64,000 nucleotides of DNA from the NCBI RefSeq assembly GCF_000153105.1, contig NZ_CH672376.1, forward strand, positions 1,128,817-1,192,816, written 5' to 3'. The position numbers were made by a program, and so were the translations under genes. Below the pieces are notes generated by a model that did not search any database, was not told the origin of the DNA, and worked only from the letters and a program-made list of their open reading frames with translations. Source of the stretch: Blastopirellula marina DSM 3645 (GTDB lineage Bacteria > Planctomycetota > Planctomycetia > Pirellulales > Pirellulaceae). Position 1 is the first letter of the stretch, and each line of letters opens with the position of its first letter. Of the stretch, positions 12,171 to 21,855 are shown piece by piece.

Positions 12171-13481
12171 ATGGGTTGGCTACTCAACTTCGTCTATCTT
12201 GGCGCCCTCGTCGCGGCTGTTCCGTACTTCGCCTGGTCGACGTTGGTCCGCGGGCGTCGTCGCGGTGGGCTGTTGCCAAAATTCTTGGGCCTTGTCGAGT
12301 TTCGCCAAGGGGATCGTCCGTGCGTTTGGCTGCATGCGGTCAGCGTGGGCGAAGTCAATCTGCTAGCGACCATCATTCAGGCGATTCGCGCTGAAACGCC
12401 CCATGTCGATATTTACGTCACAACGACAACGCATAGCGGATACGAGTTGGCTCGCGCTCGCTATGACGATTGCCTGGTCAGTTACGCTCCGCTCGACTTT
12501 AGCTGGGCGGTCAAAACGGCGCTGCGGCGGATCCGTCCGCAGACGCTGATCCTGGCCGAACTAGAAATCTGGCCCAACATGATCCAGATTTCGAAGCGCC
12601 GCGGCGTCAACGTGGTGGTCGTGAATGGTCGCTTGAGCGAAAAGAGCTATCAAGGCTATCGCCGCGTCGGGTCGCTGTTGCGGCCGATCCTGCGAAAGCT
12701 AGACTGCATCGCGGTGCAAGACTGGGCCTATGCCGAGCGGTTTATCGCTTTGGGAGCGCCGGCCAAGCGTGTGATCGCAACCGGCTCGTTGAAATTTGAC
12801 GGCGCGGAAACGGACCGTCGCAATCCCAAGTCGCAGCGGTTGCGACGATTGGCGCAGATCCCCGCTGAAGCGATTGTCTTTCTCGCCGGCAGTACGCAAG
12901 CAGGCGAAGAAGAAGCGGCGCTCGACGCGTTCGTCTCTGCAGCGCCGCGTCATCCGCAGTTGCGGTTGATCCTGGTGCCGCGGCATCCGGAGCGTTTCGA
13001 CGAGGTCGCGGCGATGTTGGATGATCACAACGTCAATTGGTCGCGGCGCTCTTCGCTGGAACAGAGCGTCGTTGATCCGACGGCCCATGTTCTGCTGATC
13101 GATACGGTGGGCGAACTTGGCGCCTGGTGGGGGCTAGCCGACATCGCCTTTGTGGGCGGCAGCTTTGGGCGCCGCGGCGGGCAAAACATGATCGAACCGG
13201 CCGCCTATGGCGCGGCGGTCAGCTTTGGCCCCAACATCAAAAACTTTCGCGACATCGTCCAGTTGCTGCTCGACGCCGACGCCGCCGAGATGGTGCAAGA
13301 CGAAGCGGCGCTGGTCGACTTTGTGGGACGCTGTCTCGATGATCCGCAGCGGCGTGCCGTCTTAGGCGAAAACGCACGACAAGTGGTCGCTTCGCAATTG
13401 GGCGCTGTAGAGAACACGCTCGAAGTGATCCGCCCTTTCTTGCCGCCGGCCGAAGTTAGTCGTCGACGGATGGCGGCGTAG
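12171..13481 (+). CDS. kdtA: 3-deoxy-D-manno-octulosonic acid (Kdo) transferase
   Basis: A 436-aa GT30-family enzyme that would add Kdo to lipid A at the inner membrane. It has the N-terminal membrane anchor (LLNFVYLGALVAAVPYFAWSTL, written here in part), the WLHAVSVGEVN motif, LILAELEIWPNMI near residue 130, LAGSTQAGEEE for the nucleotide-sugar side and VGGSFGRRGGQNMIEPAAYG near residues 325-345. Length is normal for WaaA/KdtA. Its presence argues for a lipopolysaccharide-type outer membrane. The 3' end overlaps the convergent neighbour by 26 bp. Whether one or more Kdo units are added cannot be read from sequence. Confidence 0.95.
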   Translation: MGWLLNFVYLGALVAAVPYFAWSTLVRGRRRGGLLPKFLGLVEFRQGDRPCVWLHAVSVGEVNLLATIIQAIRAETPHVDIYVTTTTHSGYELARARYDDCLVSYAPLDFSWAVKTALRRIRPQTLILAELEIWPNMIQISKRRGVNVVVVNGRLSEKSYQGYRRVGSLLRPILRKLDCIAVQDWAYAERFIALGAPAKRVIATGSLKFDGAETDRRNPKSQRLRRLAQIPAEAIVFLAGSTQAGEEEAALDAFVSAAPRHPQLRLILVPRHPERFDEVAAMLDDHNVNWSRRSSLEQSVVDPTAHVLLIDTVGELGAWWGLADIAFVGGSFGRRGGQNMIEPAAYGAAVSFGPNIKNFRDIVQLLLDADAAEMVQDEAALVDFVGRCLDDPQRRAVLGENARQVVASQLGAVENTLEVIRPFLPPAEVSRRRMAA

Positions 13482-14700
13482 GTTCTGGCTGCTCGCTGTT
13501 ATCCTTCATCGGATCGGCTTGTTGCTTGAGCCAATCGACGGCGTGCGAGACGCCGATATCCATTATTGATCCTTCCATGTCCTTGCTTTCGACCTGATCC
13601 AACGTGACGTTGACGTGGTGCTCTTTTAACAGCTCGTAAAAAAACGGGATCTCGTCGATTGTTTCGGCTGGATCTCCTTTCCCGTCGAACAGAAAGACGG
13701 GGCACTGGATTCGGTCGGCATGGCTGCTCGGTAATTGCTCGCGATCGACGGAATCCCAAGGCGAAAGATATTCTCGCGCTCTCTCTTCGATATCGATGCA
13801 AGGCGCCAAAGCGATGCAGCCGGCTAATCGCGGCTCATTCTCAGCCAGCAGCAAAGCAGCCGATCCGGCGGCTTCGATCCCCGCGACATAGATCTGCTGC
13901 GGATCGACTTGTGGCAAGTTACGCACGGCGTACTCGATGGCGGCGCGACCGTTCGCCACGCCAAAACAAGCGTCATCAAATCGCTTGCGAGCACGGTTTA
14001 AGTATTTCTTGTACTCGTCTTTGGGAAGGTCAAACGCATCCTTGGGAAGTTGGCCATCGAGCGAAAAAACAATGACCACATAGCCGGCTTCGACAAACGG
14101 TTTCGCCTCGAAGAACGAAGCGGTGGGGAAAACCGGGTAGCCCGCGACGACATTCGCTCGCGCAGGAGGCATCACCACGCAACTCAAGGTTTTGTCCGCA
14201 TGCTCGCCAGGCGGTAAGTAAATGCGTAGTTGCATTCGTGAACCGGGGCCTTCTCCGGTTTTGGATTGGACCCATGTTGTCGGAAAGTTGAAAGGAGGAG
14301 TTTCGGTGAATGCTCCCGGCGGCGGCAGGTCGGGATAAGCAATATTGGGGAGACGATTCTCGACTGCATTTCTCACCTCGAATTCCGCTTTGCGTTTGGC
14401 GTTTACCGCACGCAGTTTTGATTCTTCCGCTTGCTTGGCGAGCGGATCGTCCCACAGCAACGTCCAGAACTGGCCGATCGTGCCGGCGGAAAAAGCGAGC
14501 ACGAAAAAAATAGCGACGAAACGAATCAGCTTTTTAAACTGTCGAACGCTTAGTTCCCCTTCCTGCTCGGGGCGCGGCTGGGATGTCGCCGGGACCATAA
14601 GCGACGCTTCGCAAACGTCGCAGGTGAACGTCTGGCCGACCGTTTCTTCCGCAACATCAAAAGGCCGGCCGCAGTTGGCGCAGGTGAAATAGATCGACAT
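13456..14700 (-). CDS. zinc-ribbon, membrane-anchored alpha/beta-hydrolase-like protein
   Basis: A 414-aa protein in three parts. The N-terminal zinc ribbon has C7-x2-C10 and C27-x2-C30; a single membrane helix covers about residues 60-80; the long C-terminal domain resembles dienelactone/prolyl-oligopeptidase-type hydrolases. The oxyanion region and late acid and His positions can be traced (VFLFDGKGDPAET, then VSHAVDWL). The nucleophile elbow, however, reads GIEAAGSA instead of G-x-S-x-G, so the catalytic serine may be missing or displaced. Zinc-ribbon plus helix fusions are common in planctomycetes. Catalytic activity is doubtful; a binding or scaffold role is possible. Confidence 0.75.
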   Translation of the reverse strand: MSIYFTCANCGRPFDVAEETVGQTFTCDVCEASLMVPATSQPRPEQEGELSVRQFKKLIRFVAIFFVLAFSAGTIGQFWTLLWDDPLAKQAEESKLRAVNAKRKAEFEVRNAVENRLPNIAYPDLPPPGAFTETPPFNFPTTWVQSKTGEGPGSRMQLRIYLPPGEHADKTLSCVVMPPARANVVAGYPVFPTASFFEAKPFVEAGYVVIVFSLDGQLPKDAFDLPKDEYKKYLNRARKRFDDACFGVANGRAAIEYAVRNLPQVDPQQIYVAGIEAAGSAALLLAENEPRLAGCIALAPCIDIEERAREYLSPWDSVDREQLPSSHADRIQCPVFLFDGKGDPAETIDEIPFFYELLKEHHVNVTLDQVESKDMEGSIMDIGVSHAVDWLKQQADPMKDNSEQPEPTPPSVDD

Positions 14701-14956
14701 GAGAAGACCGCTTGAATTAGAAGAGCCGGATGATTTGTGTCCGAGCGACGCTCCTTTATCTTGATGGTATCGAACTGGGTTTTCAAACGGTAAGTTTTTT
14801 TTCGGCAGAACCGCGTAGCTACGTTGTTTGCGAGCAAATTAACCGATCCGCAGAAGCGGGGGCCCCCGGTTGCACCGGCTCGCCAGCTGCGTTTGGTAGT
14901 CGCTAGAATGAAGGTCTGCCGTTTCACAAAGCGAGAATCTCAGGGAGCTCGATTCG

Positions 14957-15964
14957 ATGACGAACGCTTCTCCACACGATCAGTTGATGCAGATGATTTG
15001 CGGTTATCAAGTTTCGCAGATCGTCCTAACGGTGGGCGAGTTGGGGTTGCCCGACTTGCTGAAGCAGGGACCGACATCGGTCGAAGATTTGGCGCAAGCG
15101 TGCAGCGCCAATCCTGACCGGCTCTATCGGTTGTTGCGCGCGGCGGCGTCGCTCGGAGTTTTTACAGAAACGGAGCCGCGCGTCTTTGCGGCGACTCCCC
15201 TCTCGGAAATCTTGCAAAGCGATCATCCGACCTCGTTGCAGCCGTTGACGCTAATGATGGGCTCAGAGCATTACGCTGCCTGGGGGCGATTGCGCCGCGC
15301 CGTGCAGTCGAATGAGAACGAGTTTGAGCAAGAGTTTGGACTGCCGTTTTTTGATTACCTGAGTCAACACCCCGAATCGGCCGCGATTTTTGACGCCGCG
15401 ATGACCAGTATTCATGGTCGCGAAACGGCGGCGATTCTCGAAGCTTATGACTTCTCCCAATTTGGCCTGATCGCCGATGTCGGCGGCGGCAACGGATCGA
15501 AGTTGATCGCGCTGCTTACGAAACATCCGCAAGTTCGCGGCATGCTGGTCGATTTGCCGCATGTGGTCGAGCGGGCCGCTCCCAATTTTGTCGCCGCAGG
15601 GGTCAACGAGCGGATGACCTTGATCGGCGGCGACTTCTTTGTCGAAGTGCCCAGCGGCGCCGACGCTTACATGATGCGGCACATCATCCACGACTGGGAT
15701 GATGAGAAGAGCACGCTGATTCTGAAAAACTGTCGCGCCGCGATGCAACCGGGACAGAAACTGCTGCTGGTCGAATATGTCATCCCCTCGGGCGACGAAC
15801 CTTTTTTCGGGAAGTTGCTCGACCTGACGATGATGCTGATCCCCGGCGGCAAAGAACGAACCGAAGCCGAGTATCGCGATCTGGTCGCCGGTTGCGGTTT
15901 TCAATTGCAGCGCGTGATCCGCACCGATCAGCCGATTTCAATCTTGGAGTCGACGGCGATCTAA
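14957..15964 (+). CDS. SAM-dependent O-methyltransferase (family 2 type)
   Basis: A 335-aa enzyme of the O-methyltransferase/hydroxyneurosporene-methyltransferase class. The first ~100 residues form the winged-helix dimerisation domain (PDLLKQGPTSVEDLAQACS). The SAM loop IADVGGGNGSKLIALL lies near residue 170, and the catalytic His sits in RHIIHDWDDE. The start ATG follows a GGGAG ribosome site. Substrates of this family range from carotenoids to polyketides, and the neighbours give no clue. It is convergent with the lipoprotein gene, leaving six bases between stops. Confidence 0.88.
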   Translation: MTNASPHDQLMQMICGYQVSQIVLTVGELGLPDLLKQGPTSVEDLAQACSANPDRLYRLLRAAASLGVFTETEPRVFAATPLSEILQSDHPTSLQPLTLMMGSEHYAAWGRLRRAVQSNENEFEQEFGLPFFDYLSQHPESAAIFDAAMTSIHGRETAAILEAYDFSQFGLIADVGGGNGSKLIALLTKHPQVRGMLVDLPHVVERAAPNFVAAGVNERMTLIGGDFFVEVPSGADAYMMRHIIHDWDDEKSTLILKNCRAAMQPGQKLLLVEYVIPSGDEPFFGKLLDLTMMLIPGGKERTEAEYRDLVAGCGFQLQRVIRTDQPISILESTAI

Positions 15965-15970
15965 CCGCGA

Positions 15971-16423
15971 CTACTTCGACTTGATTTCAAGCAGGACAGG
16001 CTCCATCCCCGGCGTTACGTCGACGATCAGATCGGTTGTCGCGGGGGAAGAATATTTGACCGGCGTCACGAAGGAGACGCCTTGTTCGAGATTGCCTAGC
16101 GATTGCGTCTCGGACAGTTCCTCGCTGTTGCTCGGCGCGGCTTGGGCTTGCCGCTTGGTTGCAATTTTGACAATTGTCACCTTGTAACTGCCGGCAGGCA
16201 GGCCATCGCCTGCGGTATACGAAGCAAGCGTAAATTGTCCGTCGGCGTCTGTTTTGCCGGTAGCAGGTCGGCCCCCGGTCACAGGGCTGAAGCTGATCGC
16301 TGCGTCCGCTAGCGGTTGACCATCGAGAGTCACGGTCCCTTGCAGCGGTTGTAGTCCGCCGCCGGAACAGCCCAGCTGGATGGCGGCGATCAAGAGCAAG
16401 GAAAGTCGATATTGGGCGAGCAT
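15971..16423 (-). CDS. small lipoprotein paired with DUF1559
   Basis: A 150-aa predicted lipoprotein. ATG at 16423 gives a hydrophobic signal ending in the lipobox QLGC (LLLIAAIQLGCSGGG). The mature domain LQGTVTLDGQPLADAAISF is the carboxypeptidase-regulatory-like pattern shared with the other two lipoproteins here. It follows a DUF1559 gene on the same strand by 58 bp, repeating the pair organisation at 5413-6814. Function unknown. Confidence 0.85.
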   Translation of the reverse strand: MLAQYRLSLLLIAAIQLGCSGGGLQPLQGTVTLDGQPLADAAISFSPVTGGRPATGKTDADGQFTLASYTAGDGLPAGSYKVTIVKIATKRQAQAAPSNSEELSETQSLGNLEQGVSFVTPVKYSSPATTDLIVDVTPGMEPVLLEIKSK

Positions 16424-16481
16424 GGGAAATCGATCCAAGCGTGATGGAGCATGTGGTGATGTCGAATTGGCGGAGCGACGA

Positions 16482-17465
16482 CTACAACTCGTTGACCCGT
16501 CCGTCGTCCCGCTGTCCGAGACGTTGGTACGCATCGTGATTGACGGTTTCGGCGATCAACGAAACGGAGCCGTCTCCTTTCAGGAATTGAGCGCCTCCCG
16601 GATGGAGCGAACGAAAGCCGAACTCCAAATTCCAATTGCAGAGCGAGTAACAAGTATCGCCGCCGGGCGCTTCGGCCTTGGTGCTGCAAGTATCGGTATT
16701 GATGGGGATGAGCGTCGTCGCCAGGCCGTTGCCATTATTGGAGTGCGCCCAGCCTTGGCTGTTGTGGTGCGAGCATTGCGGGCGAACTTCGCCAAAGTAG
16801 ATCGTGTTCGATAGTCCATCCGTCGTCTGAGAGAACTTGCCGATATACTTATTGCCGCGACGCGTAAAGGGACCGGCCGGATTGGTTTCGCCGTGACTGG
16901 TATCGATACGGAAGCCGTTCATCGCCGCGCCCTGAGAGCAAAGACAGTCTGGATTGCCGGTGGAAGAGACGTTGCTGGGGCCATAGTTGGCCGAGTAATT
17001 ATGGCAACCGATATCGGTCCCCGGCACGACGCCGCCGGTGGTGTCGCTGGGGCAGAGGTAGGCCGACACGATGACCTGTTTGAATTTTTTGGTATTCGCC
17101 GGGCTATCGACGTATTGCTCGTGGATCGACGTGTTGGAAGTAAAGTCCATCCTGTCGTGCAGCGTCGACAACTCGAGAAACGGCAAGATCGCCACGATCG
17201 CGGAACCACGTTCTGGATTGGGCGTCGTCGCCGTCGACCACGGCGTGTCATGCGCCCAATATCCGCCGGGGGGGAGTGACAGGAACGTATCGTGGTAGTT
17301 GTGGATGGCCAATCCAATCTGCTTCAAGTTATTGCTGCAGTGCATCCGTCGCGCTGCTTCACGCGCCTGTTGAACCGCAGGCAGCAACAGAGCAATCAAG
17401 ACGCCGATGATCGCGATCACAACAAGCAGCTCAACGAGCGTAAAGCCAGATCGATTTGACTTCAT
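16482..17465 (-). CDS. DUF1559 pseudopilin-like protein
   Basis: A 327-aa protein starting [20 protein letters not shown], with prepilin-type cleavage expected after G7. It shares the [18 protein letters not shown] block with the other two copies and ends with the family motif LHPGGAQFLKGDGSVSLI. The middle carries several cysteines (CLCSQG, TCYSLCNW) not shared with the copy at 936. It is the first gene of the third DUF1559/lipoprotein pair. Confidence 0.92.
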   Translation of the reverse strand: MKSNRSGFTLVELLVVIAIIGVLIALLLPAVQQAREAARRMHCSNNLKQIGLAIHNYHDTFLSLPPGGYWAHDTPWSTATTPNPERGSAIVAILPFLELSTLHDRMDFTSNTSIHEQYVDSPANTKKFKQVIVSAYLCPSDTTGGVVPGTDIGCHNYSANYGPSNVSSTGNPDCLCSQGAAMNGFRIDTSHGETNPAGPFTRRGNKYIGKFSQTTDGLSNTIYFGEVRPQCSHHNSQGWAHSNNGNGLATTLIPINTDTCSTKAEAPGGDTCYSLCNWNLEFGFRSLHPGGAQFLKGDGSVSLIAETVNHDAYQRLGQRDDGRVNEL

Positions 17466-17629
17466 GATTCAGTACTCTCGCAAAATGGCGTCAACAGGGA
17501 GAATCAGGCCTTAATCGGCGGATAAGAAGTGTATTTATAGCATATGCCAGCAATTGCGTATACGAGGAATTCACCTCAGTTTTGAGAATCCTTTCGACCT
17601 TGCGGCTCATTGGTGGGGGGGCTGGCCTT

Positions 17630-17729
17630 CGCCGATCGTAAAGTCGCGTAGGGCTCGGCAAGCCGCCGTCCCTCGTTCGGTGGTCAGCTACAGCCCTGCC
17701 GGAACCTAGGAGCGTCGCTTTACTCGGCG
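17630..17729. other. possible structured RNA upstream of metK
   Basis: The 442-bp gap before metK holds no believable ORF, but this 100-nt block has a strong long-range helix. CGCCGA (17630) pairs with TCGGCG (17724), GTAAAG (17638) with CTTTAC (17718), and CG with CG inside. Enclosed are AGGGCT/AGCCCT (17650/17692) and a small CGGC-AA-GCCG hairpin. I do not recognise a known SAM or SAH riboswitch. It lies upstream of the best metK promoter candidate, so it may be an independent RNA, the 5' end of a longer leader, or chance. Confidence 0.25.
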
Positions 17730-17798
17730 GGACCTGAACGGCAGAGCGGCTTGGAGTCTTGGGAATGAAGAATCTCCCCAAGTTGCCCTCATCCGCCG

Positions 17799-17828
17799 TT
17801 GTTCAAACCGACTTAATATTCCTATAAT
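17799..17828 (+). promoter_or_regulatory. candidate metK promoter
   Basis: TTGTTC at 17799-17804, an 18-bp spacer, then a perfect TATAAT at 17823-17828. Transcription would start near 17835, about 70 nt before the GTG start codon. A second TATAAT at 17883 lacks a -35. Confidence 0.4.
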
Positions 17829-17907
17829 GCGCGTTTTGCTGAATCGTTCCCTTCCCATTCGGGGGCCGGGGGCGCAGTCGCGTATAATCGGTTAGGAGTG
17901 GGATCTA

Positions 17908-19086
<1,179 letters not shown>

Positions 19087-19128
19087 TTCACGAGTCGTTT
19101 ACCACGGTAAACCGACTTGCACGCTCAA

Positions 19129-19166
19129 AACCTTCCTGCCAAACTACCGCGGCAGGAAGGTTTTTT
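19129..19166 (+). terminator. rho-independent terminator of metK
   Basis: A 12-bp perfect stem (AACCTTCCTGCC / GGCAGGAAGGTT) with a 10-nt loop runs directly into TTTT. It starts 42 bp after the metK stop. Confidence 0.93.
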
Positions 19167-19195
19167 CCTGCGCCTCACCGAATGGATTCGTACGG

Positions 19196-20116
19196 ATGTC
19201 TGACCAGCCCCCCAACAGCGAAGCTCGGCTCTTACTTTTGCCGACCGCTTGGATCGGAACCATCGCTTTAGCGCTTGCATCGCTGCAAGCGATCTGGCTG
19301 CGGTTGGCCGGTTGGTCTTTGGTCGACGTCTCCGGCTTCGCTATCTTTTTCGCGGCGATCGCGTTGGCCGGGGTTGCTGCTGCGATCCGCGCATTGTGGC
19401 TCTACGGCGGACGATGTCGTTCGCTGCCGCAGGCCGAGTTCGCAATTGCGCTGGCGCCGTTGATTTGCTGCATCGTTTTGGCGGCCGCGTTGACTAGCAG
19501 TCAGATGTCGGCGTTTGTCGTCTTCTTGCTCTGGTTTGTCGTGGCCGCCGAAGAGGCGATTACGCTCCTCTTTTTCGTTCCGCAGATCTTGCCTGCCCGC
19601 TTTCAGCGTCCGCTGACCAGCGCCCGCGAAGAACTGCGTGCGGCGCATACTGCGGACGAGATCGCGGCGGCCAAGCCTGCGGCGAGTCGCCGTGTTGGTG
19701 AGTCTCGCGAATCGCGTTCGCCGCTGATGCCGACGCCGCCTCCGGCCGCCGATGCCGAGGACAAACTGTGGCGGTTTGATGAAGCCGAGACGCAGGGCCC
19801 GCATTTTGTAGCCGGCAACGTCTCGCAACAATTGACCCGCGCCCACGAAGCGACCACCGAGGTCGTCTACGGTTATCTACGAGCCGATTTCGCCGCCGGC
19901 GAGCGACATCAAACATTGCACGTCGCGTTTTGCCCGCCGCTGGCCCACATTCCAGAAGTCGAGATCTGTCAGGTCGATGGGCCGGAAGTTTCGGTGAAGA
20001 CGACCTTGGTCGAAGCGCACGGCGCCCGGGTCGAACTCCGCCGCAGCGGCGGATTGGACGAAGCGGTTTCGGTGGTGCTTGAACTGCATGCGGCCGCCGA
20101 GAACGGCGAACAGTAG
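19196..20116 (+). CDS. membrane protein of unknown function
   Basis: A 306-aa protein with about four hydrophobic segments in the first 130 residues and a long soluble C-terminal part. I chose ATG at 19196 (MSDQPPNSEARLLLLPTAW) because the longer frame overlaps metK and its terminator. The linker around residues 150-185 is rich in A, P and R. The last ~100 residues look like a folded domain (VVYGYLRADFAAGERHQTLH) that I do not recognise. The gene lies alone between metK and a micro-ORF. No function is suggested. Confidence 0.65.
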   Translation: MSDQPPNSEARLLLLPTAWIGTIALALASLQAIWLRLAGWSLVDVSGFAIFFAAIALAGVAAAIRALWLYGGRCRSLPQAEFAIALAPLICCIVLAAALTSSQMSAFVVFLLWFVVAAEEAITLLFFVPQILPARFQRPLTSAREELRAAHTADEIAAAKPAASRRVGESRESRSPLMPTPPPAADAEDKLWRFDEAETQGPHFVAGNVSQQLTRAHEATTEVVYGYLRADFAAGERHQTLHVAFCPPLAHIPEVEICQVDGPEVSVKTTLVEAHGARVELRRSGGLDEAVSVVLELHAAAENGEQ

Positions 20117-20305
20117 GCATGCTGCTTTGGGGAAGCGCGAGCCGCGGACCCGCGTGGTAGAATCGGAGGCTGTCAACTTGTCTCTCGATCTCTTCTCGAT
20201 GACGCTTTTCGGAAATTCAACTCTAGTTCTTGGAATGTTCGCGAACGCGCGGTTGTTCCATTTCTCAAACCGCCAATAATGGGTGTTTTGTAGGGGAAGC
20301 CGATT

Positions 20306-20422
20306 ATGGCCCGGTGGCCGCGACATGCTTGGACGACAATGGCCACGTATGGTTTGATATTTGTCGGTTTCCCGCTCCTTTGCCTGGCGGCGTACGCGTT
20401 TGTACAGGGCTGGCTTTGGTAA
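20306..20422 (+). CDS. 38-aa single-pass membrane micro-protein (candidate)
   Basis: A short ORF, MARWPRHAWTTMATYG followed by a hydrophobic helix (LIFVGFPLLCLAAYAFV) and ending QGWLW. It has a GGGGAAG Shine-Dalgarno six to seven bases before ATG and ends 22 bp before the pyrophosphorylase gene on the same strand, so it could be the first gene of that operon. The basic N-terminus and single helix are typical of bacterial membrane micro-proteins. No homolog is known to me; translation is inferred only. Confidence 0.45.
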   Translation: MARWPRHAWTTMATYGLIFVGFPLLCLAAYAFVQGWLW

Positions 20423-20444
20423 CTTCGGAATAAGGCCTGACGAA

Positions 20445-21845
20445 ATGTCGATTGATCCGCAACTCACCGCAAAACTAACCGACGCCGGCGAGCAGGAACT
20501 GTTGAGCTATCTGCAGTCCGCCGATCCGCAGGTCGCCGCCCAACTAGCGGCGCAATTGGCCGCAGTCGATCTGGCGGAGATCGCCGCTACGTTCGCGAAA
20601 AAATCGGAAGCGGCCGCAGGACCATTGGAGATGGCCTCTCCGCCGGCGATTCGTCTGGATGACGTCGCTCCGCGCATCAACGAGGCCGAAGCGATCGCCG
20701 CCGGCGAGCAACTTCTGTCGGCCGGCAAGGTCGCCGCGCTGTTGGTCGCCGGAGGGCAGGGGACGCGACTCGGGTTTGACCATCCCAAAGGGATGTTCCC
20801 GATCGGTCCGGTCACCGATCGCATGCTGTTTCAGATCTTTGTCGAAAAGTTGATCGCGCGTGGAAATCGGTACAACGCGGCGATCCCGCTCTATCTGATG
20901 ACCAGCCCCGCGACGCATGACGAAACGGTCGAGTGCTTTGCGGCGAACAACAACTTCGGTCTGCCCGACTCCCAACTCAAGATCTTCTGCCAAGGTACGA
21001 TGCCGGCGATCGACGCCGAGAGCGGCAAGTTGCTGTTGGCTGGACCCGATCAACTGGCGCTTAGCCCTGACGGACACGGCGGCACGTTGGCGGCGCTGGT
21101 CAAAAGCGGTTGCCTGGCCGATATTCAAAGTCGCGGGCTGGAAGAGATCTATTATTTTCAGGTCGACAATCCTCTGGCCGATGTTTGTGAGCCTCTCTTT
21201 TTGGGCTATCACCGCTTGAGCGGCAGCGAGATGTCGACCCAGGTCGTCGCCAAACAGCGTCCCGAAGAAAAAGTAGGCGTCTTAGTCGAAGTCGACGGCC
21301 GTCTGCGTTTGGTCGAGTACAGCGAACTGTCGGAAGAGTTAGCGGCCGAGCGCGACGCGAGCGGTTCGCTGAAGTATTGGGCCGGCAACATCGCAATTCA
21401 CGGACTGAACGTCGACTTTTTGGGCCGGATGGCGGCCGACGCCGAGAGCTTGCCCTGGCATTTGGCGAGTAAGAAAGTCCCTTACTGCACTTTTCAGGGA
21501 GAGCAGGTCGATCCGCAGACGCCGAACGGGGTGAAGTTCGAGCGTTTCATCTTTGATTTGCTTCCGCACGCCAAAAATGCGATCGTCGTCGAGATCTTAC
21601 CGTCGACCACCTTTGCGCCGGTCAAAAACGCCGATGGCGCACCGAGCGACACGCCGAGCGCCGCCCGCGCCGCATTAACGGCGATTTATACGAGCTGGCT
21701 CACAGAAGCTGGAGTTGCGGTCGAGTCAGGCGTTCCGGTCGAGATCAGTCCGCTGTTCGCTCTGGACGCAGAAGAGCTAAAATCGAAAGCCGATGGAATG
21801 TCGCCGATCGTTGAACCAACGGTCTTAGGCGATTCGTCAGAATAG
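20445..21845 (+). CDS. UTP-dependent sugar-1-phosphate uridylyltransferase (UDPGP family)
   Basis: A 466-aa enzyme of the eukaryotic-type UDP-GlcNAc/UDP-sugar pyrophosphorylase family. The nucleotide-binding motif LLVAGGQGTRLGFDHPKG lies at residues 99-116. Family blocks GHGGTLAAL, YYFQVDNPLADVCEP and NGVKFERFIFDLLPHA follow. It would make UDP-N-acetylglucosamine or a related UDP-sugar from UTP. ATG at 20445 starts the conserved helical N-terminus (MSIDPQLTAKLTDAG). It runs 10 bp ahead of the GDP-mannose pyrophosphorylase gene, which suggests an operon supplying activated sugars. The exact sugar is not resolved. Confidence 0.87.
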   Translation: MSIDPQLTAKLTDAGEQELLSYLQSADPQVAAQLAAQLAAVDLAEIAATFAKKSEAAAGPLEMASPPAIRLDDVAPRINEAEAIAAGEQLLSAGKVAALLVAGGQGTRLGFDHPKGMFPIGPVTDRMLFQIFVEKLIARGNRYNAAIPLYLMTSPATHDETVECFAANNNFGLPDSQLKIFCQGTMPAIDAESGKLLLAGPDQLALSPDGHGGTLAALVKSGCLADIQSRGLEEIYYFQVDNPLADVCEPLFLGYHRLSGSEMSTQVVAKQRPEEKVGVLVEVDGRLRLVEYSELSEELAAERDASGSLKYWAGNIAIHGLNVDFLGRMAADAESLPWHLASKKVPYCTFQGEQVDPQTPNGVKFERFIFDLLPHAKNAIVVEILPSTTFAPVKNADGAPSDTPSAARAALTAIYTSWLTEAGVAVESGVPVEISPLFALDAEELKSKADGMSPIVEPTVLGDSSE

Positions 21846-21855
21846 GAACGCACCA

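Noticed and set aside
17491-17781. 96-aa minus-strand ORF before metK
   Set aside because: Low-complexity, proline- and arginine-rich translation without a ribosome site; it overlaps the predicted RNA helices.
17883-17888. TATAAT directly before the metK ribosome site as promoter
   Set aside because: No -35-like sequence at a suitable distance; the upstream TTGTTC/TATAAT pair is better.
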